DNA of 47,735 nucleotides from Bacteroidia bacterium. GTDB lineage: Bacteria; Bacteroidota; Bacteroidia; UKL13-3. Below, piece after piece: positions 9,426 to 16,572 of the stretch. The position numbers and the translations under genes are program-made. Position 1 is the stretch's first letter. Every line of letters starts with the position of its first letter. The notes beneath the pieces are model-generated. The model saw nothing but the letters and a program-made list of their open reading frames with translations, was not told the origin of the DNA and ran no database searches. The stretch is taken from assembly GCA_025454975.1 (NCBI GenBank), contig JALONK010000021.1, positions 1 through 47,735 on the forward strand. Reading direction: 5' to 3'.

Positions 9426-9600
9426 CTGTCCTGGTTGTTGATGAACCCCCTTACCCCTAAAGGAATAACCATCCAAGACATTATCTTAACCATAATAGGT
9501 AATTCATTTACATTAATGTTGCAACACCCATCTATTAATAGGATAAGTGTCTAATCAATTATCAATCCATCAACCGGTAAAAGTTGCAGGAATGATATAG
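9426..9600 (-). ncRNA. Candidate structured small RNA or 3' UTR element
   Basis: No convincing protein gene occupies 9192-9628. On the minus strand the 200 bases before the UUCG terminator can fold by long-range pairing. Plus-strand coordinates 9568-9574 pair with 9437-9443 (7 bp), and 9542-9552 pair with 9476-9485 (10 bp with one bulge). A local CCTTTA/TAAGG hairpin forms near 9450-9465. I did not recognise a known RNA family. A 28-codon ORF runs through the terminator and is unlikely to be real. No clear separate promoter is visible, so it may be processed from the kinase mRNA. Confidence 0.4.
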
Positions 9601-9628
9601 CCAATAAACAAAGAACAAACCTTTAACT

Positions 9629-10348
9629 TCAATATTTTACAGGCAAAGTAATATACACCGTAGTTCCCTTGCCTGGGGATGAGGCAATATGTGTAGTGCC
9701 ATCATACATATTAACTAAGTATTTAACTAAAAATAATCCCAATCCCACACCTTGTTGCTCGTATTTAATTCGATTGAACTGAGTATATGCTTCAATTTGC
9801 TGTATCTCTTCATTAGTCATCCCAATACCTGAATCTTCAAATGTTAAAACTACTTCACTCTTTGTTTTATTTAGAAACAAAGAAAAAAATACAGTAGAAC
9901 CTTTTCTAGAAAAGGAATAAACATTGGTAACTAATTCTTCTATGATAACCAACAAATGCTCTTTAGGAACCGCAACAGTAACCTCGTCATTAACCGGAGT
10001 AAAATAGGTAGTATCGGATTCACGATCTTGCATGGATGAATGCTTTTGAATGAGTTGCTTTAACAATACATTTATTGGAGTATACTCATCAGTTCGTTTT
10101 ACGGTTATATTAGCATCAATCGACTCAAATAATAACACCCGATTAACTAAACGATGCAATCGTTCAGCTGCCTGTTCAAGCATATTTAAATATTCCTTAT
10201 CTGCCGATAACTCAGGCGTAAGTTCGTTTTTCATTAAATAGGTAATTCCTTTTAATGCGCTAACAGGAGTTAGCAATTCATGAGATGCCATTCGCAGCAC
10301 CTGATGCATTTGATGTAATGTGAAAGGAGTAGTAACCATATCTTTCAT
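9629..10348 (-). CDS. Soluble sensor histidine kinase without a sensor domain
   Basis: Cytoplasmic histidine kinase reduced to its catalytic core. HisKA has the H-box MASHELLTPVSALKG (His23 with this start). HATPase_c follows, with N-box EELVTNVYSFSR, G1 box EDSGIGM and G2 box GVGLGLFLVKYLV. There is no transmembrane segment, PAS, GAF or receiver domain. I place the start at 10348 because this ATG overlaps the upstream stop as ATGA; an earlier in-frame ATG at 10390 would add 14 residues and overlap the neighbour by 46 bases. The cognate regulator is not adjacent, so it may work with the response regulator at 21518 or with one elsewhere. Confidence 0.85.
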   Translation of the reverse strand: MKDMVTTPFTLHQMHQVLRMASHELLTPVSALKGITYLMKNELTPELSADKEYLNMLEQAAERLHRLVNRVLLFESIDANITVKRTDEYTPINVLLKQLIQKHSSMQDRESDTTYFTPVNDEVTVAVPKEHLLVIIEELVTNVYSFSRKGSTVFFSLFLNKTKSEVVLTFEDSGIGMTNEEIQQIEAYTQFNRIKYEQQGVGLGLFLVKYLVNMYDGTTHIASSPGKGTTVYITLPVKY

Positions 10349-10962
10349 TTTTTTAATTTGTGAAATCCTATTAAAATTATTGTTAGACATAACATTGCTT
10401 TTGCAAATAGATTATCAATGGGTATATCAGGATCAGGTGGCAATGAAATTTTATCATCCCTTGTTCCGGGATTATCATCACCGGTGCCTGGTGTATATGG
10501 TACAGCGCCGTCCTTGCCAATATATGCCTCACCTGCGTTCGACCGTTGATCATGAATCGAATTATCTTCCTGATCATACATGCTTGGTTTTTGAGAGCTA
10601 CCTCTAATCTGTTCCTGAAAGAACTTTGACACTCTATTTTTATTAAAGCCAACATCACCTATAACAATATTTCCTGAAAAGCCTTGAACAGACTCATCAT
10701 TAATTCGATGTTTTGATCTATATAATCCGTTATAAAGATCTTCTTCTTTATGGATTCGCGATAAGTACTCGGCTCCTAGAGTCATTTCATCTGACTTATA
10801 GTCACTCGACCTGATATTACTAAATTCAGCTTCATCTATTTTAATATAGTCTTCATCATATTGGCCGTACACAAAACTTGAATATGAGATAAACAAACCT
10901 AATATGAGTTGTTTTAATAGATATGCTCGAAATAAATGGATTAATTTTTTGTAGTTCATCAT
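10345..10962 (-). CDS. Secreted hypothetical protein with PID-type C-terminal sorting signal
   Basis: Unrecognised 205-residue protein. It has an N-terminal signal peptide ending near FVYGQ and a polar Asp/Ser/Arg-rich middle. Its end has three parts: a Pro/Asp-rich stretch (SLPPDPDIPID), a hydrophobic segment of about 16 residues and the basic tail KLKK. That layout matches the PID-CTERM type of protein-sorting signal described in Bacteroidota, by analogy with exosortase and LPXTG substrates. No exosortase gene is visible in the window. The stop codon overlaps the histidine kinase start (ATGA). Start could be Met1 or the adjacent Met2. The function is unknown. Confidence 0.7.
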   Translation of the reverse strand: MMNYKKLIHLFRAYLLKQLILGLFISYSSFVYGQYDEDYIKIDEAEFSNIRSSDYKSDEMTLGAEYLSRIHKEEDLYNGLYRSKHRINDESVQGFSGNIVIGDVGFNKNRVSKFFQEQIRGSSQKPSMYDQEDNSIHDQRSNAGEAYIGKDGAVPYTPGTGDDNPGTRDDKISLPPDPDIPIDNLFAKAMLCLTIILIGFHKLKK

Positions 10963-10986
10963 TTGGATTAGGAGGGTTAGATATTA

Positions 10987-12162
10987 TTATGGATCAGGTT
11001 TTATGTATAGCCATATATTTGAGTTTAATTCTTTTCGAAATTTTGATAAGGCAGACTGAGCCTCACGTTTTTTATCAGTGGAGAGGAGACTTATCAATAC
11101 AAGCCTGCTAGACTTTGACTTTTTAATTAATTCGGAGTTTATACCTTGTTCTAATAATTTATACTGCATTTGCACAGCAAACTCCAAACGGATATAGCCA
11201 CCATAAATAACATTATACTTGTTAGTCGGCATTTTCACGAGAAGGTATTTCGGTTTAGCAAGAGTATCTTTAAAATTTACCCAAATCGTGTCATGATCAA
11301 GCGAGGAAGAACTCAGTGTAATTTCAAAGGCAAGATTATTTAACGAAGTTGCCCGAGAACTTATTACATGTAATCCTGCACTTAATGAATCTATTTTTTG
11401 AATTAATTTTATATTCAAATCGCTATTTGATTGATTCAACTTTTTATTCAAATCCAGCAGTTGTTGCTGTATTGCTTGCAGTTCGTTGGTATAATCATTA
11501 ACTGATTGACTGACCACGGTTTGATTGTGTTGCCCATTAAGTCTGTAAGTGATGAGGATGTTTGGAGTAATTAACTTATCTAAACTTCCATCATAAGCAA
11601 TCCCATCTAACCATTTTGTTTCAGTAAGAAAAAGTTCTGCTCCAATTAACGCAGTAAGAGATTTGTTAATCTGGTATCCTGCATGGATGGAAGTGTAATA
11701 AGCAAAAAATGGCCAGTTAAATGAATAAGAGCCTTCTTTATTGGTTGTATGCACATTTGAATTTAAAATAGAAATGCCAAAAGCGGCTCTAATATTAATT
11801 GGTAGTTTCGTATTGTTATACCTAAATGGAAAAGTCGAATATCCTAAAGCTGTAGTTAATCCTGTAATTGAATTATAAAAATCGGTTTGTGTAGGGTGAT
11901 GATAACCTTTCAAACTAGAAAGTGTAAATCTTGATTTCAGAAAAAAATAAGGATTTAAAAATAAGGACAACTCCAATCCATTCTGCAAACTTGGATATGT
12001 TTCTGATTCAAATAACCCTTTATTTACCCCAACTGAAGTTCCGATTTCTAAAATTGAATTCGATTGCTGGGCAAATAAATCCAATATATTTATGAAACTA
12101 CACAACAGGCATATCGCTATTATTCTGATAAGTAAATTTTGATATAACCGAAGTTTATTCAT
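10987..12162 (-). CDS. Outer-membrane beta-barrel-like protein with C-terminal SPOR domain
   Basis: 391-residue envelope protein. A signal peptide ends near LDLFAQQ, followed by about 170 residues of alternating beta strands (PYFFLKSRFTLSS, ALGYSTFPFRYN, ITYRLNG) that look like a small outer-membrane barrel. A heptad-rich coiled coil covers about residues 217-262 (ELQAIQQQLLDLNKKL). The end, about 314-388, resembles a SPOR peptidoglycan-binding domain: NVIYGGYIRLEFAVQMQ, then LVLISLLSTDKKREAQSAL. This order could link outer membrane and cell wall. I know no named family with exactly this architecture. It lies 24 bases upstream of the PID-signal protein, so the two probably share a transcript. 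Confidence 0.7.
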   Translation of the reverse strand: MNKLRLYQNLLIRIIAICLLCSFINILDLFAQQSNSILEIGTSVGVNKGLFESETYPSLQNGLELSLFLNPYFFLKSRFTLSSLKGYHHPTQTDFYNSITGLTTALGYSTFPFRYNNTKLPINIRAAFGISILNSNVHTTNKEGSYSFNWPFFAYYTSIHAGYQINKSLTALIGAELFLTETKWLDGIAYDGSLDKLITPNILITYRLNGQHNQTVVSQSVNDYTNELQAIQQQLLDLNKKLNQSNSDLNIKLIQKIDSLSAGLHVISSRATSLNNLAFEITLSSSSLDHDTIWVNFKDTLAKPKYLLVKMPTNKYNVIYGGYIRLEFAVQMQYKLLEQGINSELIKKSKSSRLVLISLLSTDKKREAQSALSKFRKELNSNIWLYIKPDP

Positions 12163-12272
12163 TGTTAGTTGTCATTTGTGTTTTTGCATAACAAAGAAAC
12201 TTCAGGCTATAAGAATTCTGTATAGTATAAATGTTTGCTTGGTTATAGAAATATTACTATGTAATTAGCGCT

Positions 12273-12305
12273 AAAAAAGAATGCCGTTATTACACGGCAT
12301 CTTTT
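12273..12305. terminator. Intrinsic terminator downstream of the GKGDN-repeat T9SS gene
   Basis: ATGCCGT at 12281-12287 pairs with ACGGCAT at 12294-12300. An A run precedes and a T run follows, so it can work in either direction. On the minus strand it separates the transcript of the gene ending at 12368 from the one starting at 12162. The rest of 12163-12367 holds nothing I recognise. Confidence 0.8.
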
Positions 12306-12367
12306 TCCCTTGATATTAACTCAACACATTAGGGTTTACCATCAGATTAAATCTGATAGATTTCTTA

Positions 12368-14686
12368 TTAATAAACAACCCACTTCTTAGTTGTTTTGTT
12401 ATTATAATTCAGCGATAGATATTGGATAAAATATACTCCCGGCGATAACGTATTTATGTTTAACTCTAGCTTATTTTTGGTTGATTCGGCAATTAGAATT
12501 TCTTCACCAAAACTGTTAATGATTACAACTCTAAACTCATCATCTTCACGCATGGATTCAATAAACAAAATTCCATTTCGCTTAGTAGGATTCGGATAAA
12601 CAATTATCTCATGATCTGATGTATTTAAACCCTCAAGTTTAATAGTTCTTGAATAGGAATAAGTGCCATCATAATTCATTTGACGTAAACGATAAAAACA
12701 ATGAGTATTAGAATTAAAAATACCAGAATCAATAAATGAATAACGCTTTATTGAAGTTGAATTACCAGAACCTTTAATAAATCCTATTGAATTAAATGTT
12801 GAATCCCCTTTAAGTTTTCGCTCAATAAAAAATCCGTGATTATTTTTTTCGTTCCCTGTTGACCAGTTTAATTCTGCATTATTACCTTTTACCAAACCTG
12901 AGTACTTGATCCACTGAACAGGAACAGGATTTGAGTTTTTCATAAATAGTGCGAACCTATTGTAAGAACTAATATTGGCAGATGTAATCTGAATTTGGAA
13001 CGATGTGTCATTTAATAATGCAAATGAAACGTTGGTTAATTTATCTTGAAGCCAAAGTTGACGTCCAAGCATTGAAGTAGGCAATCTTTGTATGTTTATT
13101 TTATAAGTACCACTAGAAGCAGATGTTGAAATAAAAACAGTATCAGTTACTAACCAATTATCTAAATTAGGAACAGCATTAATTTGTATTTTACTATTGT
13201 TTAACTCGCTATAAATACTCAATGAAGACGGGTTTGATAATTTAATTGCATCTTCATTTAAGTTAAAATTCATACTATGGTTATCATCAAAATTTAAATA
13301 AAGTTTATCTTTTGTAATTGAGTCCATTTCAAAAACAAATTCCATTGGAACAATAGCTGTTTTAAAGTATCCATTTGTATTAGTAGTTGATTTATTGCTT
13401 TCGTTAAATGTAATATTAGGGTTCGTGTTTGTAGCCCGAACAAAAAAAGCTTGTCCACTTGCAATATTTCCAGAATTGTATGCTTCGAATGCATTTGTAA
13501 TTGGGTTTAGAACATAATAAAACGGACTAATATTATTTTTTGTAACCAACGACCAATCAATCGGAGAGGCATAAGGATTACCAACTAAATTAAAACCATC
13601 AACATTAGCATCACCTGTAGTGTTATATGTTAAATTGATTGTTAAGGGTCCAAATTGCAGTTCTCCGGTGCAGTCAAGTGTTACTGCATTTTGGGCAACA
13701 TAAGGTGCAGTGTACCATTGAGGTGCCGGTAAAGTTCTATCTCCTCTTATAAATATCAAAGCTCCATTTCCAATTGCTAAATCCGTATTAATAGTTGAAA
13801 AGGTCTTCCATCCCCTCCCTCCTGTTGTAGCTTCTTGATAAGTATAAACACTTGGATTATTAGCATGTAATGTAGCATCAAAGCCAATCCCATTGGCAGG
13901 CCCGGTTACAAAAATATCATCAATTAACTGTGAATAATTATAATTAGTAATTGGTGGTGAATATAATCTATATCGTCTGGCTACTGCCGGAATGTATCGC
14001 TGCACAGTTACTGCGCCAGTAATTGAACCATTTGAAGTTCCAATTGTACCCGAACCTGTCGCATCTGAATATAAAGTTATAGTTCCGGAATTATTTATTA
14101 CTCCATCAACTTGTAAAATACCTGATGTATTTACATCTAATGATGCACCGGAGTGAATATTGATGGTTGTATTTGTACTTATTAATAAAAGATTATCCAA
14201 AACGGGTTGACTAGTAGAACTAGTCACATGTGCAGTAAACCCATTAGGAAATTGAAAATTACTCCAGTTGTCTGGAAGCGAAAAATTTGTTGAAATTGTA
14301 CCTGTAAAATAATCACCAAGTGGTGAATTCATTAATACAGCAAAGTTATCACCTTTAGCTTGTCCACCGATGAATAAAGTATTAGTAGATGATAAAATAG
14401 TGTTAACAACTTCCCCTACTATATCTCCTCTTCCAATGCTACCTGAATATAACGGCTGAAATAAGTCACCATTTAAACTACCGTCATAAAATATAAAGTT
14501 ATCACCCTTACCATTACCTCCTGCATAATTATAGAGAAAAAGTATACCATTTAAATCAGAAATAGTTTCTGCTAAATTATCACCCTTGCCGTTTGAACCT
14601 GTATATTGTGCAAAAGCACTGAAATATGAAGTTAAGCAAAACAACAGTATAAATATTATTTTTTTACTATTCATAATTACGAGCAT
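12368..14686 (-). CDS. T9SS-sorted surface protein with N-terminal GKGDN repeats
   Basis: Large secreted protein of unknown function. A signal peptide (Met1 or the Met at residue 5, MNSKKIIFILL) is followed by four repeats spaced 25-26 residues apart, beginning YTGSNGKGDN (28), YAGGNGKGDN (54), YSGSIGRGDI (80) and FIGGQAKGDN (105). The middle carries short beta repeats of the 'hypothetical surface, ISTNTTINIHSGASL' kind. A late Ig-like/fibronectin-like part (AELNWSTGNEKNNHGFFIER) precedes a T9SS type A sorting domain starting near IIVYPNPTKRNG. It is expected to be exported by T9SS and anchored or released at the cell surface. It follows the SUMF1-like paralogues on the same strand. Confidence 0.85.
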   Translation of the reverse strand: MLVIMNSKKIIFILLFCLTSYFSAFAQYTGSNGKGDNLAETISDLNGILFLYNYAGGNGKGDNFIFYDGSLNGDLFQPLYSGSIGRGDIVGEVVNTILSSTNTLFIGGQAKGDNFAVLMNSPLGDYFTGTISTNFSLPDNWSNFQFPNGFTAHVTSSTSQPVLDNLLLISTNTTINIHSGASLDVNTSGILQVDGVINNSGTITLYSDATGSGTIGTSNGSITGAVTVQRYIPAVARRYRLYSPPITNYNYSQLIDDIFVTGPANGIGFDATLHANNPSVYTYQEATTGGRGWKTFSTINTDLAIGNGALIFIRGDRTLPAPQWYTAPYVAQNAVTLDCTGELQFGPLTINLTYNTTGDANVDGFNLVGNPYASPIDWSLVTKNNISPFYYVLNPITNAFEAYNSGNIASGQAFFVRATNTNPNITFNESNKSTTNTNGYFKTAIVPMEFVFEMDSITKDKLYLNFDDNHSMNFNLNEDAIKLSNPSSLSIYSELNNSKIQINAVPNLDNWLVTDTVFISTSASSGTYKINIQRLPTSMLGRQLWLQDKLTNVSFALLNDTSFQIQITSANISSYNRFALFMKNSNPVPVQWIKYSGLVKGNNAELNWSTGNEKNNHGFFIERKLKGDSTFNSIGFIKGSGNSTSIKRYSFIDSGIFNSNTHCFYRLRQMNYDGTYSYSRTIKLEGLNTSDHEIIVYPNPTKRNGILFIESMREDDEFRVVIINSFGEEILIAESTKNKLELNINTLSPGVYFIQYLSLNYNNKTTKKWVVY

Positions 14687-14723
14687 TATCGTTTGTTATC
14701 CTGCATAATTTCCTAAGTAATGG

Positions 14724-14803
14724 TTATAAAGCTGTGCGAACACGCCTAAATCCAAGACATTAACCCTTAAACTTGCATTATTTATTATCTGGTCACGATC
14801 GAA
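14724..14803 (-). pseudogene. Detached 3' remnant of the SUMF1-like gene
   Basis: Directly after the TAA that ends the upstream frame, the same frame continues as FDRDQIINASLRVN. Two bases out of phase it then gives CLGFRRVRTAL and a stop at 14724-14726. Together these match the lost C terminus of the fold, where the intact paralogue has SDRTNANDAATSLTRTN and GRGVRTAP. At least one nonsense change and one frameshift are needed to explain it, so this is a decayed gene end (or an assembly error). Confidence 0.75.
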
Positions 14804-16537
14804 TTAAATGTACAAATTATTGACAGTATTTTTCCATCCGCCGCCGTTTAATCCGCCGCCCACATTCGTTGTTACTTGTCCGCTTACTAATCCCGGCCGG
14901 TTCAACTGATTTACGTTACCAAGTGTACTTAAAATTCCATCGCAATGAATGCCGATAAATCCTCTACCTCCCGCGGGATCTATGTTAACAACACGTTCCC
15001 AAACATTATCACTAAAATCTAAAAACCCATAATAGGTACCACCTGATTGTATTCTATTACTTGTAGAATTTACAAAGGAACCAACCCTGAGAGGTCCTTG
15101 AACATTTGTTTGATTTCCACCACACACATCAGTATTTACTGTTGTTGAAATTTCAGTATTACTTCTGCCATTTGTTATATTATCAACGAATATAATACTG
15201 GTGCTTCCCCATGCAAATTCGCCATTCACTAAGGATTGATCACCTCTACCAATTTTTTCAAACTCCATTTCTGTCATGGGCCTTAACCCGCAAAAATCTG
15301 CAAAAGCACAGCTATCCATCCAACTTAAAAAATTACATGCCAACCATTCTCCATCTGTAGATTCATTTGGAATACCATCACCATCTAAATCATTATAAAA
15401 TACTACAGGTGCTTGTGCATCAATAGTACCATCTATTCTTATTCTATTTCTGACTGATAAACTAGCAACATCGCTCATTACATACCTAAAGGTAACGAAT
15501 GTTGTACGTGTGTTAATTTTTGTACCAGCCCTATTTATTTGTTGACTTCGGGTAAGAGAATTTAAGAAATCACTATATTGACCTTGGCTGATTTCATATT
15601 TCATACAATAACCAGCATTATAACCATTTGGCCAACTGTTAGTGGTGGGTGCTGTTTGTCCGGAAGGAAAGCCACCTGGTTGAGTTGATAAGGCAGTAGT
15701 AATATTGGTGCTGGTAAATGAATTGTTTACCCCTCCACCTCTAACAGTAAATGAAAATCCGCCCGGTATATATACCATTTCAGTGGCAAATAACTGAATA
15801 TTAATAATGGCATTGTCGTTTACTTTATTGACACCATAATTCCAACGTAATTGAATATCTTGAAAATGATTGGTGCCATAGCCTGCTGAATTTCTATAAA
15901 TAAAAACTCCTACGCCGGGATTGGTAATTGCATTAAATGTTAAAGTTGGGTTTGATAATCCAACCTCAATAGTACTTCCAACTGAAGGAAGATGACCGTT
16001 ACTATTAAGGAGAGCATATTCCCTAATAGGAGAACATTCAATAGTTGCATTACTTAATGTTGCAGATGGAGTGGCGCTAACAACAAATTGTGTAGTGTTT
16101 GTGATAGATAATATCACCGTATTAGGAGCGAAGACACCAGTACCTGAGGTAACCCTTACAGGCATACCCTCCCTTAAGTTTGCCGTTGAACTAACACTAA
16201 CAGTTGTACCGAAACTTGATGCATTAGTAAAAGTAGGATTACTAATACCTACCTGAAATTTTAATAATACCCAAGCCGCATCCCCGTTTGAAGGTCCATA
16301 ACTTAATTGCCAACTATTTTCCCATGATAAATCAAAGTGAACAAAGCAAAAATTATCAGTACTATTTAAACCCGCTGTAGTATTTTTATTTAATGTAAAG
16401 ATTGAACCTAGTATTATGTTGTTTGCAGCTAAATTTAAACTAAACAAGAAAGTTAATACAATACTTAAGAGAATACGCTTAATAACAGTTAGCTCGCCAT
16501 TCTTTAAAATCAGATACAAAAAATAATATTTTATCAT
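14804..16537 (-). CDS. SUMF1-fold (formylglycine-generating-enzyme-like) surface protein, C-terminally truncated
   Basis: Paralogue of the gene directly upstream (16573-18306), by chance of the same 577-residue length but diverged. The SUMF1-like domain starts near EMVYIPGG and includes LRPMTEMEFEKIGRGDQ and GGTYYGFLDFSDNVWER. It stops at GGGWKNTVNNLYI, about 26 residues short of the fold's end. The N terminus is also odd: about 20 unusual residues precede a plausible signal sequence (LLSIVLTFLFSLNLAANN), and no better ATG is available. The catalytic cysteines of true formylglycine-generating enzymes are absent. Lying 35 bases behind its paralogue, it appears to be decaying after tandem duplication. 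Confidence 0.75.
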   Translation of the reverse strand: MIKYYFLYLILKNGELTVIKRILLSIVLTFLFSLNLAANNIILGSIFTLNKNTTAGLNSTDNFCFVHFDLSWENSWQLSYGPSNGDAAWVLLKFQVGISNPTFTNASSFGTTVSVSSTANLREGMPVRVTSGTGVFAPNTVILSITNTTQFVVSATPSATLSNATIECSPIREYALLNSNGHLPSVGSTIEVGLSNPTLTFNAITNPGVGVFIYRNSAGYGTNHFQDIQLRWNYGVNKVNDNAIINIQLFATEMVYIPGGFSFTVRGGGVNNSFTSTNITTALSTQPGGFPSGQTAPTTNSWPNGYNAGYCMKYEISQGQYSDFLNSLTRSQQINRAGTKINTRTTFVTFRYVMSDVASLSVRNRIRIDGTIDAQAPVVFYNDLDGDGIPNESTDGEWLACNFLSWMDSCAFADFCGLRPMTEMEFEKIGRGDQSLVNGEFAWGSTSIIFVDNITNGRSNTEISTTVNTDVCGGNQTNVQGPLRVGSFVNSTSNRIQSGGTYYGFLDFSDNVWERVVNIDPAGGRGFIGIHCDGILSTLGNVNQLNRPGLVSGQVTTNVGGGLNGGGWKNTVNNLYI

Positions 16538-16572
16538 TACTTGATTTTATTAAGTTGATATAATAATTTTAA

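Noticed and set aside
9403-9490. Minus-strand short ORF (MSWMVIPLGVRGFINNQDRK...) before the UUCG terminator
   Set aside because: It reads straight through the terminator stem and poly-T tract, which a real coding gene would not; the RNA structure explains the sequence better.
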